DNA of 64,000 bases from Allomuricauda sp. Its GTDB lineage: Bacteria; Bacteroidota; Bacteroidia; Flavobacteriales; Flavobacteriaceae. This document shows, in pieces, positions 7,793 to 16,966 of this stretch. The notes below the pieces were generated by a model that saw only the letters and a program-made list of their open reading frames with translations, was not told the DNA's origin and did not search any database. The stretch covers positions 1,054,001 to 1,118,000 of the forward strand of contig RHLF01000001.1 of NCBI GenBank assembly GCA_003712125.1, read 5' to 3'. Every line of letters starts with the position of its first letter. Position 1 is the first letter of the stretch. A program made the position numbers and the translations under genes.

Positions 7793-9580
7793 ATGCCCAA
7801 TTTACCATTAGAAGTTCAGGTCAATTCGCTGCCCAATAATCCTGGGGTATACCAATTCTATGACAAAGAGGGAAAAATACTCTATGTAGGCAAGGCCAAA
7901 AACCTAAAGAAGCGGGTAGCCTCCTATTTTTCAAAGAAGCACGAATACGGCAAGACCAGGGTGATGGTCAAAAAAATTAAGGCCATCAAGCACATTGTTG
8001 TGAATACCGAGTCAGATGCCCTGTTGTTGGAAAACAATCTGATCAAAGAACACCAACCAAGATATAATGTGCTGCTTCGCGATGATAAGACTTACCCTTC
8101 AATTTGCATAAAAAATGAGCTGTTCCCCAGAATTTTTATGACCCGGAATCTTATCGATGATGGTTCTGAATATTTTGGGCCGTATACGAGTGTAAAGACC
8201 ATAAGAACATTGCTTGAGTTGATCAAAAATGTGCATCCCCTTCGAACGTGTAGCCACAAACTAAGTCGTGAGAAAATCGAAGCGGGAAAGTTTAAGAAAG
8301 ACTTGGAGTATCATTTGGGCAATTGTCAAGGCGCCTGTCAAGGTCTTTTAAGCGAAGAAGAGTACAAGCTCCGAATCGCAAAGGTTCGCGAAATAATAAA
8401 GGGAAACTTTAAAGATTCGCTTGCCCAGTTCAGAAATGAAATGAAGGTCTTTGCAGCGGCCATGCAGTTTGAAAAAGCACAACAGGTCAAGGAAAAAATA
8501 GAAATTTTAGAAAATTACCAGGCCAAATCAACAGTCGTGAACCCGAAGATCAACAATGTTGATGTTTTCTCAATAATTGATGATGAATCGTACGCCTATA
8601 TTAATTTCTTACAAATATCCCACGGTGCCATTATCAGAGCGCATACCCTTGAAATCAAAAAGAAACTTGATGAATCTAAGGTCGACTTGCTTCAGTTGGG
8701 CATTTTTGACATCCGAAGACGATTCAATTCCGATTCCAAGGAAATTTATGTTCCCTTTCCACTGGCATTGCAAGACAATGTGAAAGTAACGGTGCCAAAG
8801 TTGGGTGACAAGCGAAAGATTTTGGATCTTTCGATTCGAAACGCAAAATTTTTCAGACAAGACCGTTTGCGGCAAATAAAGATTACCGACCCCGACAGGC
8901 ACACCAAGCGAATTATGTCGCAAATGAAAGCTGACCTTCGCTTATCACATGATCCGGTACATATTGAGTGTTTTGACAACTCCAATATGCAGGGGAGTAA
9001 TCCCGTGGCAGCATGTGTGGTGTTCAAAAATGGGAAGCCTGCCAAAAAAGAGTATCGCCATTTCAATATAAAGACTGTTGAGGGGCCTAATGATTTCGCT
9101 TCCATGGAAGAAGTGGTCTATAGGCGCTATAAACGCCTGCTCGATGAAGAACAACCCCTGCCCCAACTTGTAGTGGTGGACGGAGGCAAAGGTCAACTTT
9201 CAGCAGGATTGAAAAGTTTAGAGACCCTTGATTTACGAGGTAAAGTGGCCATTATTGGCATTGCAAAACGATTGGAAGAAATATTTTTTCCGGGTGACCC
9301 TGTACCCCTATATCTCGATAAAAAATCTGAGACCCTAAAAATTATTCAGCAACTTAGAAACGAGGCCCACCGATTTGGTATTACCTTTCATAGAAATAAA
9401 AGAAGCAAAGCCGCAATTAATTCTGAGCTAGAAAATATTGAAGGTATCGGTAAAAAAACGGCGGAACAATTATTGAAAAAATTCAAATCGGTAAAGCGAA
9501 TCAAAGAAGCTTCGATGGACCATCTTACAGAAACCATAGGAAGTTCGAAAGCCAAGAAAGTATATGAGTCGTTTCGATAA
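7793..9580 (+). CDS. uvrC: Excinuclease ABC subunit C
   Basis: UvrC makes the two incisions around a DNA lesion after UvrA/UvrB loading in nucleotide excision repair. The N-terminal GIY-YIG nuclease domain is plain (PGVYQFYDKEGKILYVGKAKNLKKR, residues about 17-42). A UVR motif for UvrB contact follows near residues 205-240. The RNase H-like second nuclease contains ECFDNSNMQGSNPVAA and VVVDGGKGQLSAG. The C-terminus has the helix-hairpin-helix motif IEGIGKKTAEQLL. At 595 residues it is full length. The stop overlaps the start of the patatin gene by 17 bases, so the two are probably co-transcribed. Confidence 0.98.
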   Translation: MPNLPLEVQVNSLPNNPGVYQFYDKEGKILYVGKAKNLKKRVASYFSKKHEYGKTRVMVKKIKAIKHIVVNTESDALLLENNLIKEHQPRYNVLLRDDKTYPSICIKNELFPRIFMTRNLIDDGSEYFGPYTSVKTIRTLLELIKNVHPLRTCSHKLSREKIEAGKFKKDLEYHLGNCQGACQGLLSEEEYKLRIAKVREIIKGNFKDSLAQFRNEMKVFAAAMQFEKAQQVKEKIEILENYQAKSTVVNPKINNVDVFSIIDDESYAYINFLQISHGAIIRAHTLEIKKKLDESKVDLLQLGIFDIRRRFNSDSKEIYVPFPLALQDNVKVTVPKLGDKRKILDLSIRNAKFFRQDRLRQIKITDPDRHTKRIMSQMKADLRLSHDPVHIECFDNSNMQGSNPVAACVVFKNGKPAKKEYRHFNIKTVEGPNDFASMEEVVYRRYKRLLDEEQPLPQLVVVDGGKGQLSAGLKSLETLDLRGKVAIIGIAKRLEEIFFPGDPVPLYLDKKSETLKIIQQLRNEAHRFGITFHRNKRSKAAINSELENIEGIGKKTAEQLLKKFKSVKRIKEASMDHLTETIGSSKAKKVYESFR

Positions 9581-11837
9581 AATAATGATCGGCCTATGCT
9601 GTGTAATGCTCCCCTTGCTCCATGCGATGGCACAGGGTGACCAAAAGCCACCGCCAAAAGTTGGCTTGGTGCTAAGCGGGGGCGGAGCCAAAGGTCTTGC
9701 ACATATCGGCGTACTTAAGATTATCGAAGAAGCTGGTGTCAAAATAGATTATGTGGGCGGTACGAGTATGGGAGCCATTGTAGGGGCATTGTATGCCTCG
9801 GGCTACTCGGCAAAAGAACTTGACTCTATCTTCCGGGTAACCGATTTTGCTTCCCTAATCCAAGATAATGTACCTAGGAGTGCCAAAACTTTTTATGAAA
9901 AAGATGATTCGGAACGTTATGCTTTGGGATTGCCGTTCAACAATTTCAAAGTTTCATTTCCACAGGCAATATCCGGTGGTCAAAATATATATAATGAGCT
10001 TGTCCGTCTTTTGTTTCATGTAAAGGATGTTGGCAATTTTAATGAATTGCCCATTCCTTTTGTTTGTATAGCGACCAATGTAGAAACTGGTGAAGAGGTG
10101 CTGCTGGATAGCGGATACCTGCCTGAGGCCATTATGGCCAGTGGAACTTTCCCATCCTTATTTGAGCCTGCCGAGATCAATGGTGACATACTTATTGATG
10201 GGGGTGTGGTCAACAATTACCCCATTCATGAAGTGAAAGCCTTGGGCGCCGATCTAATCATTGGTGTTGATGTGCAGCACGATCTGGCAAAAAGGGAATC
10301 CTTGTCATCCGCCACGGAAATTTTATTACAAATAAATAATTACCGCACGGTAAATGACATGAAGGAAAAATCGGCGGAGACGGATATCTATATAAGACCT
10401 GACATTGATGATTTTTCGGTAGTCGACTTCGAACAAAGTTTGGCGATAATTGATAGTGGGGAAAAAGCGGGTAAAGCAGCATTAGACACCTTAACGGCCT
10501 TGGCCACACTACAGTCAAAAAAAAGGGATGACCAGACCAAGGTTGTGCCGGCTGATAGTTTGACAATCAACCGACTTATAATTGAGGGAAATAATAGCTA
10601 TACAAGGGGTTATGTTAAGGGAAAACTACGGTTTGACTTGGCAAGGCAAATATCCTTCGACAAATTAAAGCAAGGAACCAATAATTTGGCTGCAACAGGT
10701 AATTTTAAAGCCATACGTTACCAATTGTTATCCAACGGTCTCGGTACCGATTTGATCTTAAAATTGAAGGAAGACCCTAATCGTATGTTCATAAAAATGG
10801 GCGCGCATTACGATGATCTGTTTAAGAGTGCCGCTTTGATCAACCTTACCCGCAAGAACTTTCTCTTGAAAGATGATGTGGCATCCTTTGACTTCATTCT
10901 TGGTGATCATATCCGATATAACCTTGAATATTATGTCGACAAAGGGGCTTATTGGAGTTTTGGTATCAACTCAACCTTTACCGATTTTGATGAAGAAATT
11001 GACTTTAACTTGATTCGCAGCAATTTTGATGTGATCGATGACCCCAACATTAGCGAAATAACACTCGATGTTACAGATCTTACCAATCAAATCTATTTGC
11101 AAACTGTGGTGCGTGAAGAATTTGCCTTTAGTTTGGGATTGGAGCATAAATTATTGCGCTATAGCACCAGAACACTAAGTCAAGTAGCTGAAAATGCTGA
11201 CGCTACATTCGTACCAGTTTCTGGCGAGCGTACTTTTTTTGAAGACAGCAATTACTTCAGCACTTATGGGCGTTTGATGTTAGACACCTATAACGACAAA
11301 TATTTCCCTACCCGGGGCTTGTTTTTCGATGGAGACTTTCATTTTTATGTCTTCTCATCGGACTTCAACGACAACTTTAAGGAATTTTCCATTGGCAAAG
11401 CGCGATTGGGCACAGCCTTTCCCATTTTACCCCAATTATCTTTGAATCTAGAAACCGAAGGAGGATTTAAGTTGGGTACCTCAGGAGTCTCATCCTTTGA
11501 TTTTGTTTTAGGGGGGTTCGGCAATGATCTGATCAATAATTTCATACCGTTTTTCGGATATGATTTTCTCAGTCTTCCCGGAAACAGTTATGTAAAGGCT
11601 TACGCCCGTCTTGATTTAGAGGTAGCACCCAAAAATCACATCTTGTTTACGGCCAATGTGGCCAATGTTGAAGACGATCTTTTTCGAACGGGCGAGTGGT
11701 TCACTGAACCTGACTTTTCAGGCTACGGAATTGGTTATGGATTTGAATCTTTTTTGGGTCCCGTTCAAATCTATTATTCTTGGAGTCCCCAAATAAATGA
11801 CAGTAATGTTTTCTTTAGCGTGGGGTATTGGTTTTAG
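9564..11837 (+). CDS. Patatin-like phospholipase fused to POTRA and outer membrane barrel (type Vd-like)
   Basis: This is a 757-residue protein with a signal peptide ending near HAMAQG. The patatin domain (residues about 32-230) has the oxyanion loop GGGAKG, the nucleophile motif GTSMG and the catalytic Asp motif DGGVVNN, so the Ser-Asp dyad is intact. After residue 330 comes a single POTRA-like segment (LIIEGNNSY) and then an Omp85-family barrel ending in Phe. This order matches PlpD/FplA type Vd autotransporters, which place or release a lipase at the cell surface. The start at 9564 overlaps uvrC by 17 bases; a second ATG at 9585 is also possible. Confidence 0.93.
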   Translation: MSRFDKIMIGLCCVMLPLLHAMAQGDQKPPPKVGLVLSGGGAKGLAHIGVLKIIEEAGVKIDYVGGTSMGAIVGALYASGYSAKELDSIFRVTDFASLIQDNVPRSAKTFYEKDDSERYALGLPFNNFKVSFPQAISGGQNIYNELVRLLFHVKDVGNFNELPIPFVCIATNVETGEEVLLDSGYLPEAIMASGTFPSLFEPAEINGDILIDGGVVNNYPIHEVKALGADLIIGVDVQHDLAKRESLSSATEILLQINNYRTVNDMKEKSAETDIYIRPDIDDFSVVDFEQSLAIIDSGEKAGKAALDTLTALATLQSKKRDDQTKVVPADSLTINRLIIEGNNSYTRGYVKGKLRFDLARQISFDKLKQGTNNLAATGNFKAIRYQLLSNGLGTDLILKLKEDPNRMFIKMGAHYDDLFKSAALINLTRKNFLLKDDVASFDFILGDHIRYNLEYYVDKGAYWSFGINSTFTDFDEEIDFNLIRSNFDVIDDPNISEITLDVTDLTNQIYLQTVVREEFAFSLGLEHKLLRYSTRTLSQVAENADATFVPVSGERTFFEDSNYFSTYGRLMLDTYNDKYFPTRGLFFDGDFHFYVFSSDFNDNFKEFSIGKARLGTAFPILPQLSLNLETEGGFKLGTSGVSSFDFVLGGFGNDLINNFIPFFGYDFLSLPGNSYVKAYARLDLEVAPKNHILFTANVANVEDDLFRTGEWFTEPDFSGYGIGYGFESFLGPVQIYYSWSPQINDSNVFFSVGYWF

Positions 11838-11920
11838 CCTTTGTTCTTAACGATTTGCCAATAAATTTGGGGCCAGAGTTAAAGTCCGTTAAAAACCGGT
11901 TTTCAACGAAAAGAGTGGAG

Positions 11921-11928
11921 TATATTTG
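11921..11928 (+). promoter_or_regulatory. -7 box TATATTTG for the candidate small RNA
   Basis: An exact TAnnTTTG match in a gap with no coding frame. Transcription from here would begin near 11935, at the base of the first hairpin, and end at the terminator at 12037. Confidence 0.5.
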
Positions 11929-11934
11929 TATCAC

Positions 11935-12037
11935 ATAAGGGGTGGTTCCCTTATTACTTTAAGTATTGGTTTTTCATAATTTAAAGTTTGGTTGGTTATT
12001 TAGAAAAAGCCTTGATGCACACATCAGGGCTTTTTTT
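11935..12037 (+). ncRNA. Candidate structured small RNA of about 100 nt
   Basis: Between the patatin gene and the DUF3108 gene there is an exact -7 box, a non-coding stretch of about 100 bases and a strong intrinsic terminator. Inside it are two further hairpins. One pairs TAAGGG (11936-11941) with CCCTTA (11948-11953) around a 6-base loop; the other pairs ACTTTAA (11956-11962) with TTAAAGT (11981-11987). The terminator hairpin makes a third. This is the layout of a free-standing bacterial sRNA. It could instead be an attenuated leader of the DUF3108 gene, whose start is 94 bases past the terminator. I do not recognise it as 6S, SRP RNA or tmRNA. Confidence 0.5.
12004..12037 (+). terminator. 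Intrinsic terminator
   Basis: The stem AAAGCC-TTGATG pairs with CATCAGGGCTTT around a CACA loop (one mismatch-tolerant bulge) and is followed by a run of seven T. It ends the candidate small RNA and may also stop read-through from the uvrC/patatin unit. Confidence 0.88.
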
Positions 12038-12130
12038 ATACAATACTTTGGAATAACTTTTGTTTAAGTAATGGTAAAAAGGATTGATAATTGGCTGCAT
12101 TTGCTAATTTTAACACCCCAAAACGGCGTG

Positions 12131-12907
12131 ATGAAAAAGTTAATTTTCTTTATGTTACTTGGTTTGACCATGAATACCCAAGCTCAGGTGAAAAAGGCCT
12201 TTAAAGCTGGAGAATGGCTAAAATTCAGAATTCACTATGGTTTCTTGAATGCCAGTTATGCTACCTTGAAGGTTACTTCTGAGAAGTTGGATTCAATTCC
12301 TGTATATCACGTAGTGGGCAAAGGAAAAACTACCGGTTTTGCCAGTATCTTCTTCAAGGTTGATGATACCTATGAAACCTATTTCGGCCGGTACGATGGC
12401 AAACCGTATCGATTTGTCAGAAAGATAGATGAAGGGGGCTATACCAAGGATATTGAAATTGACTTTGATTACGGCAACAACACCGCCCTTTTAAAAGACA
12501 ACAAAAACAAAAAAACCTTTGATTTTGAAATCAACGGGGGGGTGCAAGACCTGGTGTCGGCCGCCTATTATCTAAGAAGTAATTTTACCGAAGATGATTT
12601 AACGGTGGGAGAAAGCATAACAATTGATATGCTTTTTGATGATGATGGGATGTACAAGTTTAAACTGAAGTATTTGGGCAAAGAAGTGGTGAGAACCAAG
12701 TTTGGTAAGGTAGAATGCCTTAAATTTAGGCCCTACGTTCAGTCGGGAAGAGTATTCAAAGAACAAGAAAGTCTTTCCTTATGGGTTTCCAACGACTACA
12801 ACAAGATTCCGATACGCATTAAAGCTGATCTTGCTGTGGGATCTATTAAGGCTGATTTGGACGCTTTTAACGGTCTAAAAAACCAATTTAAGATAATCAT
12901 GGATTGA
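12131..12907 (+). CDS. DUF3108 domain protein, exported
   Basis: This 258-residue protein has a signal peptide (MKKLIFFMLLGLTMNTQAQ). The mature part matches the DUF3108 pattern: KAGEWLKFRIHYGFLNASYATLKV at the start, a VDDTYETYF segment, and an LSLWVSND...IPIRIKADLAVGSI-type ending. These periplasmic or outer-membrane beta proteins have no defined function. The ATG at 12131 is chosen over a start 60 bases upstream because it opens the signal peptide directly. It is followed after 7 bases by kynA; the set DUF3108/kynA/M23/pgi looks like one transcription unit. Confidence 0.88.
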   Translation: MKKLIFFMLLGLTMNTQAQVKKAFKAGEWLKFRIHYGFLNASYATLKVTSEKLDSIPVYHVVGKGKTTGFASIFFKVDDTYETYFGRYDGKPYRFVRKIDEGGYTKDIEIDFDYGNNTALLKDNKNKKTFDFEINGGVQDLVSAAYYLRSNFTEDDLTVGESITIDMLFDDDGMYKFKLKYLGKEVVRTKFGKVECLKFRPYVQSGRVFKEQESLSLWVSNDYNKIPIRIKADLAVGSIKADLDAFNGLKNQFKIIMD

Positions 12908-12914
12908 TTTTTCT

Positions 12915-13886
12915 ATGGATAAAGACAAGCTCATTGAGTCCCAAATCAACAAGCTTGAAGAAAAGTTTAAAAATTCTGGCCAAGACCTGAGTTCCTACCT
13001 CGACGGATTGCTTTATCAGCGCTATCTCACCTATTGGGACTATATTCATCTTGACACCCTTTTGAGCATACAAGTGCCTCGAACCCACTTTCCAGATGAG
13101 GAAATCTTCATCATGTACCATCAGATTACCGAATTGTTCTTCAAACTTATTTTACACGAACAAAAACAGGTCGTTGATGACAAATCACAGCATGTCGATT
13201 TTTTCATCGAAAAATTAAATCGCATCAATAGTTATTATACGGCATTGATCTCCTCGTTCAGCATTATGATCAAGGGAATGGAGCGTGAACAGTTTTTAAG
13301 GTATCGTATGGCCCTATTGCCAGCGAGTGGATTTCAATCTGCCCAATACCGTATGATCGAGATTTATGCCACTCCCTTAGAGAACCTTGTACACCATACC
13401 GAAAGGGAACAATTCTCTGATGCGCATACCATTGAAGAACTCTACGAGCATATATATTGGAAAAAGGGGGCAACAGATTTAAAAACGGGTGAAAAAACCC
13501 TAACCCTAAAACAATTTGAATACCGATATACCCCGCGACTGATTCGTATTGCGAAACAAGTAAAGAACACGACCATTTACCAGAAGTATTTGGGCTTACC
13601 TGATAAGGACAAATCCAACCCAACCCTAGTGGAAGCGCTCAAAAAACTCGATGTGAATGCGAATGTGAACTGGCCACTCATGCATATGGGGTCTGCCTAT
13701 CGTTATTTGGCAAAAGAAAACAAAGCCGTTGATGCCACTGGGGGTACCAATTGGCGTGATTACCTGCCGCCCAGTTTCCAGAGAATAATATTTTTCCCAA
13801 ATTTGTACTCCGAAAACGAGTTGGACAGTTGGGGGAAACAATGGGTCGACCATATGTTCAACCCGGCAAAGAAAGAAAAGGAATAA
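12915..13886 (+). CDS. kynA: Tryptophan 2,3-dioxygenase
   Basis: This cytosolic heme enzyme opens the indole ring of tryptophan to give N-formylkynurenine, the first step of the kynurenine pathway. Family motifs are present: LTYWDYIHLDTLLSIQ near residue 40, YHQITELFFKLILHE near residue 75, a SGFQSAQYR block near residue 140, and the substrate loop ATGGTNW near residue 275. At 323 residues the length fits. No other kynurenine-pathway gene is in the window. Its TAA overlaps the ATG of the next gene by one base (TAATG). Confidence 0.95.
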   Translation: MDKDKLIESQINKLEEKFKNSGQDLSSYLDGLLYQRYLTYWDYIHLDTLLSIQVPRTHFPDEEIFIMYHQITELFFKLILHEQKQVVDDKSQHVDFFIEKLNRINSYYTALISSFSIMIKGMEREQFLRYRMALLPASGFQSAQYRMIEIYATPLENLVHHTEREQFSDAHTIEELYEHIYWKKGATDLKTGEKTLTLKQFEYRYTPRLIRIAKQVKNTTIYQKYLGLPDKDKSNPTLVEALKKLDVNANVNWPLMHMGSAYRYLAKENKAVDATGGTNWRDYLPPSFQRIIFFPNLYSENELDSWGKQWVDHMFNPAKKEKE

Positions 13887-15217
13887 TGCGAAGATACTGG
13901 GGCGCCATTTTAGCAATGGTCGTTTTTTGGTCCTGCAAGGAAGACAAACCGGTTGCCGAAGAGTTGGTTCAAGAACTTAAGGTTGAAGAGCCAGTAACCC
14001 ATTACGGCTTTAATCTTGATGAGTTTGACGTGGTTCGCGATACCATAAAATGGGGCGATAGCTTTGGGGAGCTCATGTTAAAGAATAAGGTAGGTTATCC
14101 TAAAATTGCGTCCATATCAGAGAACTACCGTGATTCGTTTGATGTCCGCAAGATTCGCGTGGGCAAACCCTATCTAATTTTAAAATCGAAGGATACCGCG
14201 CTGGGGGCCCAGGTGTTTATTTATGAAAATGACCGGATCAATTACACCGTTGTTGACTTTAGGGACAGTGCACAGGTATACAAGAGCAAAAAAAAGGTCA
14301 ACTATCGTGAACGCGAGGTGGGGGGCATCATAAATGGCCCCTTATCCCTACAGTTGGATAGTTTGGGGGTTGATTACAATGTGACCCTTAACCTGTCTGA
14401 AATTTACGCCTGGAGTGTTGACTTCTTTCGTTTGGAAAAAGGGGATAAGTTCAAGGTTATTTTTGACGAACGCTATATAAACGATAGTATTTACGCTGGG
14501 GTAGAACCCATAAAAGCCGCCTACTTTGAACATCGAGGCAAACAGATTTATGCCTTCCCTTATGTTACCGATTCTGTCAAACAGATCATTGATTTTTATG
14601 ACGCCACGGGCGAAAACTTGAGAAGCACCTTTTTGATTGCGCCCATAAAATATGGCAGTTATAGGCTTTCTTCGCGTTACAATCTCAAAAGAAGAATAGC
14701 GTATTACGGCTATAAGGTGCGACCGCACAAGGGCACTGATTATGCGGCGCCCATTGGAACACCGATCATTGCTACCGCAGACGGTACGGTGACCGAGTCC
14801 ACAAGACGTGGCGGTAACGGAAAATATGTCAAAATCAAACACAATGGGACCTACAGCACCCAATACCTGCACATGAGAAAACAAAATGTGCGCAGAGGTG
14901 ATTTTGTGCGACAGGGAGACGTAATCGGCTGGGTAGGAATGACGGGCAACACGGGCGGACCCCATGTGTGCTATCGCTTTTGGAAGAATGGCAGACAGGT
15001 AGACCCGCTCAAAGAAAAACTTCCAGCAGCAGAACCCATTGCCGACTCCTTAAGGGCTGATTTTTTGACCCACATAGATCCACGAAAGGTACAGCTTGAT
15101 TGCATCGAATATTATGTTCCCGGATCCCAACAGGATGATTTACCACAACTTGACCAACAAAATGGCATTACCCAAAACAAATCCGACGCAAACAAAGGCT
15201 TGGAAGGCACTCGATAA
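13886..15217 (+). CDS. M23-family peptidase lipoprotein with HxC zinc motif
   Basis: This 443-residue protein is a probable lipoprotein (Cys17 in VVFWSC). An N-terminal region resembling OapA/LysM-like domains of divisome-type endopeptidases precedes a C-terminal M23 domain (about residues 270-375). The zinc motif HxxxD is intact (H281, D285), and the catalytic His of YLHM is H329. The last motif, normally HxH, reads H360-V-C362, so the third zinc ligand would be Cys. It may cleave peptidoglycan cross-links or be an activator. The ATG at 13886 gives the lipoprotein signal; an upstream start would add 19 polar residues. It overlaps pgi by 56 bases. Confidence 0.9.
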   Translation: MRRYWGAILAMVVFWSCKEDKPVAEELVQELKVEEPVTHYGFNLDEFDVVRDTIKWGDSFGELMLKNKVGYPKIASISENYRDSFDVRKIRVGKPYLILKSKDTALGAQVFIYENDRINYTVVDFRDSAQVYKSKKKVNYREREVGGIINGPLSLQLDSLGVDYNVTLNLSEIYAWSVDFFRLEKGDKFKVIFDERYINDSIYAGVEPIKAAYFEHRGKQIYAFPYVTDSVKQIIDFYDATGENLRSTFLIAPIKYGSYRLSSRYNLKRRIAYYGYKVRPHKGTDYAAPIGTPIIATADGTVTESTRRGGNGKYVKIKHNGTYSTQYLHMRKQNVRRGDFVRQGDVIGWVGMTGNTGGPHVCYRFWKNGRQVDPLKEKLPAAEPIADSLRADFLTHIDPRKVQLDCIEYYVPGSQQDDLPQLDQQNGITQNKSDANKGLEGTR

Positions 15218-16799
15218 GCATCTACAAACCCTAAAGGGGCAGCAGCTAAAGGACTTTTTTAAGCAAGATTCAGACCGGGGCGCCACTTTTTCCATATCAT
15301 GGGAGGATTTCTATGTAGACTTTTCTAAAAACCTTCTAACGAAGGAAACACACAACTTACTACTAGACCTGGCCCAAGAGCTTCAGCTCAAGGAAGCCGT
15401 TGCAAGCTATTTTGGGGGAGAAACCATCAACCAGACCGAAGGCAGGGCAGTACTGCACACCGCGCTAAGAGCTGGTGAAGATGCTGAGATTCTTGTGGAT
15501 GGCAACAATATTGTTCCTGAAGTGTTTGAGGTACGCAAAAAAATCAAGGACTTTTCAGAAGCGGTGATTTCAGGGTCGAAAAAGGGCCATACAGGAAAAG
15601 CTTTTACCGACGTTGTCAATATTGGTATCGGTGGCTCAGATTTGGGCCCGGTAATGGTTACAGAAGCGCTCAAGTATTATAGCAACCATCTTAAAATTCA
15701 TTTTGTAAGCAATGTAGATGGTGACCACGTGCATGAAATCATAAAAGAATTAAATCCTGAAACGACCTTGTTCATTGTCGTTTCAAAATCCTTTGGCACC
15801 CAAGAAACCTTGAGCAATGCCAATACGATCAAGAAGTGGTTTTTGCAGCATGCTGACCAATCGGATATTGCGAAACATTTCGCGGCCGTTTCAACCAACA
15901 CGGCCATGATACAAGACTTTGGTATCGCCGATGACAATGTTTTTCCCATGTGGGATTGGGTTGGAGGCCGGTTTTCCCTTTGGAGCGCAGTTGGCTTATC
16001 CATTGCTCTGGGTATCGGTTACAGCAACTTTTCTGATTTGCTCGAAGGGGCCCATGAAATGGACACCCATTTTAAGTCGGCCGACTTTTCTGAAAATATC
16101 CCGATAACCCTGGCACTGCTCAGCGTTTGGTACAATAATTTTTATGGTGCGGAAACCGAGGCCATTATTCCTTACTCGCAATATTTGCATCGCCTGTCAG
16201 CCTATCTACAACAGGGTATCATGGAGAGCAACGGGAAAAGCGTTGGAAGGGATGGTAAACGAGTGAATTACGAGACCGGAACCATTATTTGGGGGGAACC
16301 GGGAACCAATTCCCAGCACGCATTTTTTCAATTGATCCATCAAGGTACAAAATTGATTCCCACAGATTTTATTGGTTTCAAAGAATCGCTTCATGGCGAC
16401 AAAGACCATCATAATAAACTCATGGCCAACTTTTTCGCCCAGACCGAAGCCTTGATGAACGGCAAGACAGCGGCAGAAGTTCAAGCCGAATTGGAGGCCT
16501 CGGGGTCATCGCCCCAAGAAATTGAAGAACTCTCTCCTTTCAAAGTGTTCGAGGGAAACAAACCGACCAATACCATTCTCATTAAAAAGCTTACGCCCAA
16601 AACCTTGGGGGCTTTGATCGCCATGTATGAGCACAAGATATTTGTGCAAGGGTTGATTTGGAATATTTTTAGTTATGACCAATGGGGAGTCGAATTGGGC
16701 AAGCAACTTGCGAAAAACATACTTCAGGATATCGAAAATTCCACAATCGGCGATCACGATTCTTCTACTTTAAATCTTTTGCATTTTTTTAAGAAATGA
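15162..16799 (+). CDS. pgi: Glucose-6-phosphate isomerase
   Basis: PGI interconverts glucose-6-phosphate and fructose-6-phosphate in glycolysis and gluconeogenesis. The 545-residue length is standard. Signatures are [14 protein letters not shown] (about residues 264-277) and [13 protein letters not shown] near residue 505, with the SIS-fold phosphate loop [10 protein letters not shown] near residue 155. The ATG at 15162 lies inside the preceding peptidase gene (56-base overlap) and gives the conserved start [10 protein letters not shown] start 66 bases upstream would add unrelated residues. It is the last gene of the DUF3108/kynA/M23 group. Confidence 0.97.
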   Translation: MALPKTNPTQTKAWKALDKHLQTLKGQQLKDFFKQDSDRGATFSISWEDFYVDFSKNLLTKETHNLLLDLAQELQLKEAVASYFGGETINQTEGRAVLHTALRAGEDAEILVDGNNIVPEVFEVRKKIKDFSEAVISGSKKGHTGKAFTDVVNIGIGGSDLGPVMVTEALKYYSNHLKIHFVSNVDGDHVHEIIKELNPETTLFIVVSKSFGTQETLSNANTIKKWFLQHADQSDIAKHFAAVSTNTAMIQDFGIADDNVFPMWDWVGGRFSLWSAVGLSIALGIGYSNFSDLLEGAHEMDTHFKSADFSENIPITLALLSVWYNNFYGAETEAIIPYSQYLHRLSAYLQQGIMESNGKSVGRDGKRVNYETGTIIWGEPGTNSQHAFFQLIHQGTKLIPTDFIGFKESLHGDKDHHNKLMANFFAQTEALMNGKTAAEVQAELEASGSSPQEIEELSPFKVFEGNKPTNTILIKKLTPKTLGALIAMYEHKIFVQGLIWNIFSYDQWGVELGKQLAKNILQDIENSTIGDHDSSTLNLLHFFKK

Positions 16800-16814
16800 C
16801 TTACCTTTTGATAA

Positions 16815-16842
16815 TTTCAAGAAAATTTATAACATCTTGAAA
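16815..16842. promoter_or_regulatory. Inverted repeat upstream of Oar-like receptor
   Basis: TTTCAAGA (16815-16822) and TCTTGAAA (16835-16842) form a perfect 8-base inverted repeat with a 12-base spacer. It lies 16 bases after pgi and 125 bases before the receptor start. It could be an operator or a weak pgi terminator hairpin, but it lacks a T run. Confidence 0.35.
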
Positions 16843-16966
16843 ATCAATATTTTATATTTAGAACTGTAATTTTCTTCTTTTGGCATCTTAACGTTGACTT
16901 AACATATAAGAGGCTGAAATGAATGACTTTTGCAAGACTATTTCAAACAATTAAACACACTTGAAA

